Origin: Synechococcus sp. PCC 6312
Lineage (GTDB): Bacteria > Cyanobacteriota > Cyanobacteriia > Thermosynechococcales > Thermosynechococcaceae
Reading direction: 5' to 3'
Assembly: GCF_000316685.1 (NCBI RefSeq)
Contig: NC_019680.1
Location: 1,427,501-1,491,500, forward strand
Length of the DNA stretch: 64,000 nt
In this document: positions 27,496 through 36,239 of the stretch, piece by piece
Position numbering within the stretch: the stretch's first letter is position 1
Layout of the letters: every line of letters starts with the position of its first letter
Notes under the pieces: model-generated
Told to the model about the DNA's origin: nothing
What the model saw: the letters and a program-made list of their open reading frames with translations, nothing else
The model's database searches: none
Program-made: the position numbers and the translations under genes

Positions 27496-28845
27496 ATGAC
27501 AACCACAACCGCCATAACAAACGCTGTGGAACTGGAACGAATCCGTCGTCAATTTGATTTTGGCCCCTATCCCCGAATTCCCCTCGACAAATTTCCCAAA
27601 GATGACACCAATAGCCTGTTTATTCACAATGTTGTAACGGCCTATTACTTAGCCTATCAAACGGTTATTAAACCTGAAAATTTGGTTATCTTAGACGCAG
27701 GCTGTGGCAGTGGTTACAAATCCCTGTTGTTGGCGATTGCGAATCCAGGGGCCAAAATTGTCGGGATTGATCTCTCGGAAGCCTCTGTCAAAATGTCCCA
27801 GGAACGATTGGCTTATCATCAGTTTGAGAATGTTGAATTCCATAGGATGACGATTGAGGAAGTCCCAGGCCTGGGGTTGGCATTTGACTATATTAATTGT
27901 GATGAAGTCTTATACTTAGTTCCCGATCCAGTCAAGGCGCTCCAGGCCATGGGTTCTGTCCTTAAGCCTCAAGGGATTATCCGCGCCAATCTCCATAGCT
28001 ATCTCCAACGTGCAGCGTATTTCCGGGCCCAGGCTGTTTTTCGGATTATGGGCATCATGGACAACAACCCGGAAGAGATGGAAATGAAACTGGTGCAGGA
28101 AATTATGGCCGAGTTGAAAGATGGAGTAGATTTAAAAGCCCGGGCCTGGAATCCCAAATATCAACAAGAAGATGCTGCCGAAGCGCTGTTAGCCAATCAT
28201 TTACTGATCGGTGATCAGGCCTTTAATGTTCGGGATATGTTTAATTTCCTCGATCAGGCCGGCCTGGACTTTATTGCCATGGTGAACTGGCGGCAATGGT
28301 CACTGGAAAACCTCTTTAAAGATCCGGAAAACTTGCCCTCCTTTTTGGCCTTGAGCTTACCGGATGTGCCCCAACAAACCCAACTGGAACTCTACGAACT
28401 CATTCATCCTGTGCATCGCCTTTTGGATTTTTGGTGTCACAGGCCCCAGACCCCATCAGAGTTGTCCCCATCTCTCCCGGAAGATTGGCCGGATAACGTT
28501 ATCCTCAAGGCTCAGGTGTATTTGCATCCCCAACTGTGCACCGAAACCATCCAGGCCAAGTGGGCGCAATACATTCAAGACCGAGTCGTGGTGGATTTGG
28601 GGACATTCCTCAGCCTGACTTCGACAACTCCGGTTTATGTGGATAGCTTGGTGCTGAGTTGCCTATTGCCCCTCTTTGCCGGGCCCCAATCGGTGGAATT
28701 TTTAGTCAAACGTTGGTTACAAATTTGCCCCTGCAACTTGACCACCTGTGAACCCCTGACCCCCAGCCAGGCCTTAACCTATGTCCGCCAATTTTTACAT
28801 CGCCTAGAACCGGCCCAATTTGTTTTATGTCCCTTGCCGACCTGA
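27496..28845 (+). CDS. Class I SAM-dependent methyltransferase with C-terminal extension
   Basis: A 449-residue protein. The SAM-binding domain covers roughly residues 15-180, with DAGCGSGYKS as motif I and VGIDLSEASVKM as motif II. It is preceded by the distinctive FDFGPYPRIPLDKFPKDD also found in a cyanobacterial family of such proteins. The C-terminal ~200 residues resemble a domain associated with these methyltransferases but of unknown role. AGGGG 7 nt before the ATG at 27496 favours it over TTG 27469. The substrate is unknown. Confidence 0.85.
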   Translation: MTTTTAITNAVELERIRRQFDFGPYPRIPLDKFPKDDTNSLFIHNVVTAYYLAYQTVIKPENLVILDAGCGSGYKSLLLAIANPGAKIVGIDLSEASVKMSQERLAYHQFENVEFHRMTIEEVPGLGLAFDYINCDEVLYLVPDPVKALQAMGSVLKPQGIIRANLHSYLQRAAYFRAQAVFRIMGIMDNNPEEMEMKLVQEIMAELKDGVDLKARAWNPKYQQEDAAEALLANHLLIGDQAFNVRDMFNFLDQAGLDFIAMVNWRQWSLENLFKDPENLPSFLALSLPDVPQQTQLELYELIHPVHRLLDFWCHRPQTPSELSPSLPEDWPDNVILKAQVYLHPQLCTETIQAKWAQYIQDRVVVDLGTFLSLTSTTPVYVDSLVLSCLLPLFAGPQSVEFLVKRWLQICPCNLTTCEPLTPSQALTYVRQFLHRLEPAQFVLCPLPT

Positions 28846-28975
28846 TGTGCTCCCCAACGCAAGAGTTTTGAGCATCGCAAATCCAAAGGGTATCGTGGAA
28901 ACAGAGATCTGGCATAGAAACAACGATGGCGGAGAAGTTTAGCCTAAAATACAGCAGTGTTATTGGAGCAGCGGC

Positions 28976-30142
28976 ATGGAACTAGCCACCCGGATTTATC
29001 AAGTTACTCCCTCCATTACCCTGGCCATTGACTCCAAAGCCAAAGCCATGCGAGCCGCGGGGATTGATATTTGTAGCTTTAGTGCCGGTGAACCCGATTT
29101 TAATACACCTGAACATATCAAAAACGCCGCCCAACAGGCTTTGGAAGAGGGCAAAACTCGTTACGGCCCGGCCGCCGGGGAACCTAAACTCCGGGAACTG
29201 ATTGCCGAAAAACTCAACCGAGACAACAATCTGCCCTTCAAGCCGGAAAACATTATTGTCACCAATGGCGGCAAGCAATCCCTGTTTAACTTAATGATGG
29301 CCCTGATTAACCCTGGGGATGAGGTGATTATTCCGGCCCCCTACTGGTTAAGCTATCCGGAAATGGTTTACTTGGCTGGCGGTGTCCCGGTGATTATCCC
29401 AACTACGGCCGCAACCGGGTATCGGATTACCCCAGCGCAACTGAAGGCGGCCATCACCCCCCGCACGAAACTCTTTGTCCTCAACTCTCCCAGCAACCCC
29501 ACAGGGATGATTTACCCCCCGGACGAAATTCGGGCCTTGGCTGAGGTAATTATCGCTGCGGATATTTGGGTTGTGTCCGATGAAATTTACGAAAAAATTC
29601 GCTACGACGGCCTGGAGCATTTAAGTATTGGGGCAGTCAGTGAGGCGGCATTTCAACACACCATTGTTAGCAGTGGTTTTGCCAAGGCCTATGCGATGAC
29701 GGGCTGGCGGGTGGGTTATTTAGCTGGGCCACTAGAGTTAATTAAAGCCACCACTACGGTTCAGGGCCACAGCACCTCGAATGTTTGTACCTTTGCACAG
29801 TATGGGGCGATGGCGGCATTATCTGGGTCTCAAGATTGTGTGGCGGTGATGTTGGCGGCCTTTGCGAAACGGCGGGAAGTGATGATGGGTTTGTTGTCAG
29901 CGATCCCTGGCCTAGGCATTGTTAAACCCACTGGAGCCTTTTATGCCTATGTCAATATCAGTCAGACGGGCCTGGGGTCTCTGGAGTTTGCCGAACGGTT
30001 ATTGGATGAAAAACAAGTGGCGTTAATCCCCGGTAAAGCCTTTGGAACCGATGATCATATTCGCTTATCCTATGCCACCGATGTCACCACCATTGAACGG
30101 GGCCTGGAACGCCTGGCGGATTTTGTCAGAGAGTTAGTTTAG
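28976..30142 (+). CDS. aspC: Aspartate/prephenate-type aminotransferase (class I, PLP-dependent)
   Basis: Transaminates aspartate or related substrates. Signatures are [53 protein letters not shown] and the PLP lysine in [17 protein letters not shown], all of the class Ib aspartate aminotransferases. Length 388 is normal. It converges with the SDR gene, overlapping it by 9 bases. Prephenate transamination is an alternative or additional activity in this subgroup. Confidence 0.92.
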   Translation: MELATRIYQVTPSITLAIDSKAKAMRAAGIDICSFSAGEPDFNTPEHIKNAAQQALEEGKTRYGPAAGEPKLRELIAEKLNRDNNLPFKPENIIVTNGGKQSLFNLMMALINPGDEVIIPAPYWLSYPEMVYLAGGVPVIIPTTAATGYRITPAQLKAAITPRTKLFVLNSPSNPTGMIYPPDEIRALAEVIIAADIWVVSDEIYEKIRYDGLEHLSIGAVSEAAFQHTIVSSGFAKAYAMTGWRVGYLAGPLELIKATTTVQGHSTSNVCTFAQYGAMAALSGSQDCVAVMLAAFAKRREVMMGLLSAIPGLGIVKPTGAFYAYVNISQTGLGSLEFAERLLDEKQVALIPGKAFGTDDHIRLSYATDVTTIERGLERLADFVRELV

Positions 30143-30916
30143 ATTGGCTTCTCGATGGACGCGAGTTGTGCTGGCCTGGGCCGTGGGCATCAAAACGATT
30201 TGATTGAGATTGACATGGGCCGGGCGGGTGGCGCAAAAAAGGATGACCTCGGCTACATCCATCCCGGTGAGTGGCTCCAGGCCCTGATAGACTTTTTCAG
30301 CTCGCTCGGTGTCCCCATGAAAACGGACTTGGCTAAATTCTGTTGCCACCAGGCCGGGATCAATACAACTGACGCGAATCGGTGTCCCCAATAAATCCTG
30401 TTTTAAACCTTCTGTAATCGCTTGCACGGCTGCTTTGGTTGCGCAATAGACATGACCGCCTGGATAGACTTGTAACCCCGCAATCGAACCAATATTGATA
30501 ATCTGCCCCTGGCCTCGCGCTAACATTCCTGGCAAAAGGGTATGAGTGACATAGAGTAAGCCCTTGATGTTGGTATCAATCATCTCCTCCCAATCAGACA
30601 GTAAGGCCTGATCAAATCGCTCCAGGCCCCGACTTAAGCCCGCATTATTAATCAAAATGTCAATCTTTTGCCAGGCTGTCGGGAGAGATTTTAATAAGGG
30701 GATAATTTCATTTGGGTTACTAACATCCCCCGCCAAGCAAAGACAGTCGGTTTGGTATTGAGTTTTTAAGGATTCAGCCAATTCCTCCAAGCGAGATAAA
30801 CGCCGAGACAAAAGAATTAACCGACAACCCGCTGCCCCAAAGACCATCCCACAGTCCTGGCCAATGCCGCTACTGGCTCCGGTGATTAAAACAGTTTGGC
30901 CTGTTAATAAAACCAT
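30134..30916 (-). CDS. SDR family NAD(P)-dependent oxidoreductase (YdfG-like)
   Basis: A short-chain dehydrogenase of 260 residues. The nucleotide-binding TGASSGIG is near residues 12-19, NNAG is in [15 protein letters not shown], and the catalytic Ser-Tyr-Lys set appears in IGSIAG and [26 protein letters not shown] is typical of the YdfG/serine-dehydrogenase-like clan. The true substrate is unknown. hicBA lie upstream on the same strand. Confidence 0.9.
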   Translation of the reverse strand: MVLLTGQTVLITGASSGIGQDCGMVFGAAGCRLILLSRRLSRLEELAESLKTQYQTDCLCLAGDVSNPNEIIPLLKSLPTAWQKIDILINNAGLSRGLERFDQALLSDWEEMIDTNIKGLLYVTHTLLPGMLARGQGQIINIGSIAGLQVYPGGHVYCATKAAVQAITEGLKQDLLGTPIRVSCIDPGLVATEFSQVRFHGDTERAEKVYQGLEPLTGMDVAEVILFCATRPAHVNLNQIVLMPTAQASTTRVHREANLN

Positions 30917-30946
30917 AATTAGCTGCTCAATTTGTTAATTAACTTT

Positions 30947-31189
30947 TTACTTTTGATAAAAATGTGGAAAGAGGTCTGTCTCAGGAATATAGCGACAGGC
31001 CTGGCGATAAATTGCTCGACAAGTACCCGTATCGAGTTGTCGATGGTTAGGAATGGTAAGGGTTTCTTGGCCTGTTTCGCGATCTCGCCGCAATTTAATA
31101 TGACTCCCTCTTTGACTGTGAACCTGAAAACCAAATTTCTCCAGGATTCTAACGACTTCAGCACCGGATAATCGTTTAAGTCTAGGCAT
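30947..31189 (-). CDS. hicA: HicA family toxin
   Basis: A small mRNA interferase-type toxin with a double-stranded-RNA-binding fold. From ATG 31189 it has 80 residues: MPRLKRLSGAEVVRILEKF, then the catalytic His in RGSHIKLRR, and TIPNHRQLDTGTCRAIYRQA. All family residues are present, so it is likely active. It overlaps the end of hicB by 8 bases (ATGCCTAG), giving translational coupling with antitoxin first. Confidence 0.92.
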   Translation of the reverse strand: MPRLKRLSGAEVVRILEKFGFQVHSQRGSHIKLRRDRETGQETLTIPNHRQLDTGTCRAIYRQACRYIPETDLFPHFYQK

Positions 31190-31415
31190 AGGTGGGCTGT
31201 AATTCAAAGGTCACAAGAACAGTCGGATTAGGAACCAAACCAAACTCGGCCGCATCTTCCCCCTCTAAATGCAGGGTAATGGCTTCTTGTAAATTTTTAA
31301 CGACCTCATCCAGTGTTTGGCCCTGAGTCACGACTAAAATCTCCAAGCATTCAGCCACATAGCCACTTTGCTCTCCTGGACGGATGAAGGACTTAATCGT
31401 GTGTTGTAGCGACAT
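31182..31415 (-). CDS. hicB: HicB family antitoxin
   Basis: A 77-residue partial RNase-H-fold antitoxin, the short cyanobacterial form: SGYVAECLEILVVTQGQTLDEVVKNLQEAI is the HicB core. No C-terminal ribbon-helix-helix DNA-binding domain is present, so autoregulation may need another factor. It is encoded immediately upstream of hicA. Confidence 0.92.
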   Translation of the reverse strand: MSLQHTIKSFIRPGEQSGYVAECLEILVVTQGQTLDEVVKNLQEAITLHLEGEDAAEFGLVPNPTVLVTFELQPTYA

Positions 31416-31660
31416 ACCTATTACTTCCTGTCAAGCTAGACATGAGGATAACTTTGGTAAGGCCTGGGGGGAGGTTTCAGCCAGATATTTAGAGCGATTA
31501 TCCGCCGCCAAATTGCCTCACCCCCCAGTTATATAGTCATTTCTGCCAAAACTGAGATACTCAAAACTACTATCCATAAAAGGTCTCAAGTATTTTTGTA
31601 TTTCATTCCTAAGCAAAATGACTCTAATTTTCAATCCCAATTGTGCCCGGGCCGGATTCA

Positions 31661-32179
31661 TTAACCTTTATAGGCTTTGATACCGTGATCAACCAAGGCC
31701 TGGACTTTCTCCGCATCCTGCCAATCGAGAATTTCAGTGACTTTCTTTTGGAGGTTTTTATAAGTCCGGAAAAACTCCGCCACTTCAGCCAATCGGTGCG
31801 GGGCAATATCTTTGAGTGATTTTACTTCGGCATAGCGGGGATCATCGGCCGGCACACAAAGAATTTTCTCATCCCGGTCGCCGCCATCAATCATCTCTAA
31901 GTAACCAATGGGCCGGGCGGCAATCACACAACCAGGAAAGGTTGGCTCGTCCATCATCACCAGGCCATCCAGGGGATCCCCATCATCTCCAAGCGTGTTG
32001 GGAATAAAGCCATAGTCAAAGGGATATTGCACTGAGGAATAGAGCACCCGATCCAAGATAAAGGCGTTCATATCCTTGTCAAATTCATATTTATTGCGAC
32101 TGCCCCCAACAATTTCAATCAGGACATTGACCAGGCCGGGTTTGGGTTGAGCCGGAATCCGCGATAAGTCTAAGCTCAT
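31661..32179 (-). CDS. ppa: Inorganic pyrophosphatase
   Basis: A soluble family I pyrophosphatase hydrolysing PPi to phosphate and pulling biosynthesis forward. Conserved stretches: [48 protein letters not shown] and [14 protein letters not shown], including the metal-binding aspartates. ATG 32179 (MSLDLSRIP) matches the family start; the in-frame ATG at 32194 would add five residues. Confidence 0.95.
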   Translation of the reverse strand: MSLDLSRIPAQPKPGLVNVLIEIVGGSRNKYEFDKDMNAFILDRVLYSSVQYPFDYGFIPNTLGDDGDPLDGLVMMDEPTFPGCVIAARPIGYLEMIDGGDRDEKILCVPADDPRYAEVKSLKDIAPHRLAEVAEFFRTYKNLQKKVTEILDWQDAEKVQALVDHGIKAYKG

Positions 32180-32254
32180 GGGTATTGGGTTCATAACGAT
32201 TTACCTAATCCAGCATAAACCGACCATGGCCAGGCCCCAAACTGTCCCTTAAAA

Positions 32255-33673
32255 TCAGGGTGAAAGTAATAAAAGCCCGATGAATGAACCACTATTCCAA
32301 ATCCCGTGGAGCAACATTGAGGCGAGTAAATTTCCCGAACGCCAATAGACGTAGCCCAAGATAGTCCCCAAAACCGCCAGGGGCAATAAATCTGCGGCAT
32401 TCAAATGGGCAATGGCAAACAGGCCGCCACTGGTCAACATTGCTGTCACTGGTCGCATTCTCGGCAGCAGTGAGGGTAGTAAAAACCCCCGAAACAGAGT
32501 TTCCTCAAAAACTGGGGCCATGACAGCAACCATCAACCACAAAATCGCAAAACTACGGTAATCATGACTGGCTAGAATAACTTCCAAAAGGGGATTTCCA
32601 CCGCCTTGATTGTTGAGGAGTTGTTGACTGAGTAGGGAGGTGAGGAGGACAAGGGGTAAAGCAACAAAATAGGCTCCGATGCTCCAGGCCCACCAACGGG
32701 TTTTTCCCGAAAATGAAAGCCACTGGAAAATGGGTTTGGGATATTGCTTCCAGGTGTAAATGAGGATGCCAAACCCAGCCACCACCATCAAGCTATAGGT
32801 TATGAGCGCATAAATGGCCTGGCCAAAGGGAGTTGCTACCAGGCCCCGCCCACCGATTAACTCTAAAGCTAGGGGCACAATCAGAAAGCTGATCCCGAAA
32901 AAGGCCACAAACCAGCCCACCATGACGGCTAATGTGGTTTCTGATGACCAGGGAATATCTAGATTGAGATGCCGTAAAACTTGCTCCCGTTGTCGGTATT
33001 GGTTAACACCCCAACCAACCAATAAAAAAATCCCCAAAACACTCCCAGCTAAGGGCAGCACCGCCACTAAAGCCAAACGAATGACGGCGGCCTGGGCCAA
33101 TTCTTGCACGGTTTGCTGGAGGGCACTCAGTTGGGCAGAGTTATTCTCAACTTGATAGAGTCTTTGTAAGGCCTGCGCTTGAAACCAGCCCGTGAGATGG
33201 GTTGTGATCAGTATCTCGGCCTGGGGCATGATGATCGGCGGTGTTTGCCAGAGTTGCTGAAGAGTCTGGGCCAGTTGTCGGTCTGAGTCTGGGCCAGTTG
33301 CCGCCGCCGCCCAAGTTTTAGGAGCCGCAGCTAAAGTCTCAGCCCCAACGGCCTCCAGAATCCCCAAATTCAGTTGGGCTTGGCTGATCTGCTGGGACTG
33401 TTGGGCTGTGATGGTGGGGAGTTCACCCAGGGATTGAATGGTTTTTTGATAGGCCCGGCGAGCATCGGCCTGGGGATCACGACCTAAGAGAGCTTTGGCC
33501 TGAGGATACTCTTGAAATCCTGACCATTCATTGGCCTGGAGAACAAGATTTGTTTGATAGAGGCTAATCTGTCCTTGAACTTGGGGTTCAGTCAGGCTAC
33601 TGAGTAATTCTGCGGAGACTAAAAAGACAACAATGGCCGTTAATGCCACCAACAAAATTCGTTTCAAAGACAT
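32255..33673 (-). CDS. CPBP family glutamic-type intramembrane protease with long N-terminal region
   Basis: A 472-residue protein with one N-terminal span, a ~170-residue Gln/Ala-rich, probably helical extracytoplasmic region, then about seven spans. The catalytic CPBP core is near the end: FEETLFRGFLLPSLLPRM, the His in AIAHLNAAD and HGIWNSG (HxxxN). Compared with the 194-residue CPBP at 26.8 kb it has a large N-terminal addition. The closest pattern I know is the cyanobacterial/plant SCO4-BCM-type CPBP proteases involved in thylakoid functions, but that is inference. Confidence 0.88.
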   Translation of the reverse strand: MSLKRILLVALTAIVVFLVSAELLSSLTEPQVQGQISLYQTNLVLQANEWSGFQEYPQAKALLGRDPQADARRAYQKTIQSLGELPTITAQQSQQISQAQLNLGILEAVGAETLAAAPKTWAAAATGPDSDRQLAQTLQQLWQTPPIIMPQAEILITTHLTGWFQAQALQRLYQVENNSAQLSALQQTVQELAQAAVIRLALVAVLPLAGSVLGIFLLVGWGVNQYRQREQVLRHLNLDIPWSSETTLAVMVGWFVAFFGISFLIVPLALELIGGRGLVATPFGQAIYALITYSLMVVAGFGILIYTWKQYPKPIFQWLSFSGKTRWWAWSIGAYFVALPLVLLTSLLSQQLLNNQGGGNPLLEVILASHDYRSFAILWLMVAVMAPVFEETLFRGFLLPSLLPRMRPVTAMLTSGGLFAIAHLNAADLLPLAVLGTILGYVYWRSGNLLASMLLHGIWNSGSFIGLLLLSP

Positions 33674-33706
33674 AAACCCTTCAACCGCGGATGTTGCTTT
33701 CCTAGC

Positions 33707-34582
33707 TTAACTGGCCGGTGTTGGGGGAACTGCCATGGAAACTTGAGATAGATGAATCGCTGTCAAATCAACTTTTTCAACGTAAGGGAAATAGCCTAAC
33801 CAACGACTGGCTAAATGGGCGAATTGTTCAGGATTGCCACTGACTGCAAACTTAGCGGTTCCCCTCCCTCGCCGATATTGACGCAAACCCAATAGTTCTA
33901 GCTCTTGAATCGCGGCTTGAGCTACGGCCTGGGCTGGATCAATTTGCCTGACTTGAGCTGGCAGGAGAGCGGTAATCACATCGGCAATATGGGGGTAATG
34001 GGTACAGCCATAGATGAGGGTATCCAGGCCAAACTCAATCAGCGGTTCTAAATAGGCCTGGGCCACTTGCCGGAGATAGGGATCCTGACAGCGATTTTGC
34101 TCGATGAGGGGGACAAACTCTGGGCAGGCCACTTGACAGACCTGAATCGTTGGCTTTTGCTCTTGGAGGGCCTGGGGATAACTTTGACTATTCACTGTCG
34201 CCGAAGTCGCCATGATCCCGATGCGTTTCCCCTTCTTCACAGCGACTTGAGCCGCGGGCAAAATTAAACCAATGATCGGAAAATCAAATTCACGGCGCAC
34301 TTGCTCAAGGGCCAAGGCTGAACTGGTATTACAGGCCATCACCCCTAACTTCACCCCTGACTGCTGCATCCAGGCCAGAATTTGCCGCACAAAGGTAGTA
34401 ATTTCCGCCGCCGACCGTTCCCCATAAGGCAAGTGAGCCGTATCGCCAAAGTATAAAAATGATTCATGGGGTAGCTGGGCTTGTAAGGCTTTCAAAACCG
34501 TCAGTCCACCCAGGCCACTGTCAAACACACCAATCCGACCGGCCGAAATTTCCCGATAGGACGACCTACGCCAATTATTCAC
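33707..34582 (-). CDS. murI: Glutamate racemase
   Basis: Makes D-glutamate for peptidoglycan. The two catalytic cysteines are in MACNTSS and YGCTHYP, and GVFDSGLGGLTVLKAL with FGDTAHLPYGERS gives the N-terminal signature. The only available start is GTG 34582: an in-frame TGA lies just upstream and no other start precedes the conserved part. A leader segment GTGTGAGGAGT sits 14-24 nt before the start. Confidence 0.95.
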   Translation of the reverse strand: MNNWRRSSYREISAGRIGVFDSGLGGLTVLKALQAQLPHESFLYFGDTAHLPYGERSAAEITTFVRQILAWMQQSGVKLGVMACNTSSALALEQVRREFDFPIIGLILPAAQVAVKKGKRIGIMATSATVNSQSYPQALQEQKPTIQVCQVACPEFVPLIEQNRCQDPYLRQVAQAYLEPLIEFGLDTLIYGCTHYPHIADVITALLPAQVRQIDPAQAVAQAAIQELELLGLRQYRRGRGTAKFAVSGNPEQFAHLASRWLGYFPYVEKVDLTAIHLSQVSMAVPPTPAS

Positions 34583-34595
34583 TCCGAAACCTCGT

Positions 34596-34606
34596 ACTCC
34601 TCACAC
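34596..34606 (-). promoter_or_regulatory. Perfect complement of the Yfr1 sRNA core in the murI leader
   Basis: On the murI mRNA, GUGUGAGGAGU is the exact reverse complement of ACUCCUCACAC, the ultraconserved unpaired core of the cyanobacterial sRNA Yfr1. It lies at -14 to -24 relative to the GTG start and includes a GAGGAG, so it could also serve as a ribosome-binding site. Regulation by Yfr1 is inferred, not shown. Confidence 0.4.
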
Positions 34607-34753
34607 AAGAAACGCCACTAAATCCAATTCCGACAATAGATAAAAGGCTATGGCTAGAGCGGATTCAATATTGGCATAGGGACAGTTTAGCAACCTCATC
34701 GTCTTTAATTAAGAGTCCAAGTAGCAAATAATACATCTCTTTTTTCATGTCCA

Positions 34754-36235
34754 TTAACGTAAATGGTTTAAGCTTTCGACTTCCCGCGTAAACAAGTCCG
34801 TAATCAGGCTCATCACCGTGCGTTTACGAATTTTGATATTGGCACTCACCGCCATCCCCGACTGCAAGGGAATCTGTTTATCGTTAATTTTCAAATATTG
34901 CTGATCCAACTTGATCCGGGCCGGAAAGCTATAAAAATTTCGCTCTGGGGTCGGGGGGAGGGCATCGGCCGCAATCCCAATCAACTCCCCCTTGATATCA
35001 CCAAACTCACTGAAGGGAAAGGAATCGATCCGCACATCTGCCCGCATACCTGAATTGACAAAGCCAATGTCCCGATTTGTAATATAAACCTCAGCCACCA
35101 GGGCATCTTTGGGAACAACCTTGAGCATCGGCTTATCCGGTGTCACTACAAATCCGGGGGAATGGGCCTGGAGATCAAAGACGGTTCCAGTTACAGGCGC
35201 GCGTACCGTTTGATAATTTAAGCCTGTTTGGAGTTGTTTGACCTTGGCCAGAATTTCCGCCAGCTTTTTATTATTTTCTACAATCGTCCGACTAAACTGG
35301 GTATCAATTTCGGCGATCCGTTTGTCGTTTTCAGAAATGGCTCCATACAGGTCTCGCGTCACCGTCACCGTCGTATTTTTCAGTTTCTCTTTGGCTTCGG
35401 CAATGGCTACTTGCAACCGATTCACATCCTGCTGAAACCGATCCACTTCCGCCAGGCCCCGTTGCACCTCCTGAACTTGGCGTAAATATTGAACACGGGC
35501 AATAGCACCTTCCTTCGCGACGGGTTCTAGGTCGGCCAAAATGTCCTGATTCACCTTGAGAATTTGTTGCTGGCTTTTCAGTTGTCCCTGGGCCTGGGTC
35601 AGTTGTTTTTGGAGTTGATCAATTTGTAAACGGACTGTCGCAATTCGGGAACGAGCCTCTTCTTGGTTAGAGTCCCAACGTAATCGCTGTTCGTCCGTTA
35701 AGGTGACTCCCTGAGTATTCCCGACTAATTGAGACCGAAAAAGTTGATTTTCTGCCAGCAGGGCCTGACGATTTTGGGCGAGAAGACGCATCGTGGCGGG
35801 AATGGTGGCTGGGGCCTGGGTGTTACTTCCGGTAAGTTGTTGTTGATAAAACTGATTTTCCTGTTGCAGGGCCTGGCGCAAACTTAACTGGGCCGCCAAC
35901 TCCGATTCTGATGTGGCGGGATCTAACTGAAACAGAGGTTCTCCGGCTGTGACTTGCTGGCCATTGCGGACATAAATATTGCTCAAAATACCACTACTGG
36001 GAGAGGAAATATCCTTAACAACCCCCTCGGGTTCAAGTTGCCCCATCGCTGGAACTGCCTCCTCAATTTGGAAGAAACTCGCCCAAAGCAATAAACTCCC
36101 ACTCACCCCAACAATGCCCCAAACAATAGCCCGTGACCAAGTGGGGGCCTGCTGCAAAATTACCGGCCGGTCAAAGGTGGGAGATAAGGGCGGATTAGAC
36201 TTAGGTGATGGAGGTAAGGAGGGCAAATCAGTCAT
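34754..36235 (-). CDS. HlyD-family periplasmic adaptor (membrane fusion protein)
   Basis: A 493-residue adaptor of a type I export system. One inner-membrane span is near residues 34-52, a lipoyl/barrel-sandwich half-motif follows (GQQVTAGEPLFQLD), a long coiled-coil hairpin covers ~115-330, then the second half TVRAPVTGTVFDLQAHSPG and a beta-barrel with IGFVNSGMRADVRIDSFPFSEFG, typical of HlyD. It follows the ABC exporter gene after 4 nt. It would bridge the ABC exporter and a TolC-like outer-membrane channel encoded elsewhere. Confidence 0.92.
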   Translation of the reverse strand: MTDLPSLPPSPKSNPPLSPTFDRPVILQQAPTWSRAIVWGIVGVSGSLLLWASFFQIEEAVPAMGQLEPEGVVKDISSPSSGILSNIYVRNGQQVTAGEPLFQLDPATSESELAAQLSLRQALQQENQFYQQQLTGSNTQAPATIPATMRLLAQNRQALLAENQLFRSQLVGNTQGVTLTDEQRLRWDSNQEEARSRIATVRLQIDQLQKQLTQAQGQLKSQQQILKVNQDILADLEPVAKEGAIARVQYLRQVQEVQRGLAEVDRFQQDVNRLQVAIAEAKEKLKNTTVTVTRDLYGAISENDKRIAEIDTQFSRTIVENNKKLAEILAKVKQLQTGLNYQTVRAPVTGTVFDLQAHSPGFVVTPDKPMLKVVPKDALVAEVYITNRDIGFVNSGMRADVRIDSFPFSEFGDIKGELIGIAADALPPTPERNFYSFPARIKLDQQYLKINDKQIPLQSGMAVSANIKIRKRTVMSLITDLFTREVESLNHLR

Positions 36236-36239
36236 AGGT

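Noticed and set aside
34560-34680. ACTCCTCACAC on the plus strand as a possible yfr1 gene
   Set aside because: Yfr1 needs flanking hairpins and a terminator with a U tract. Neither is present here, so it is reported as a complement in the murI leader instead.
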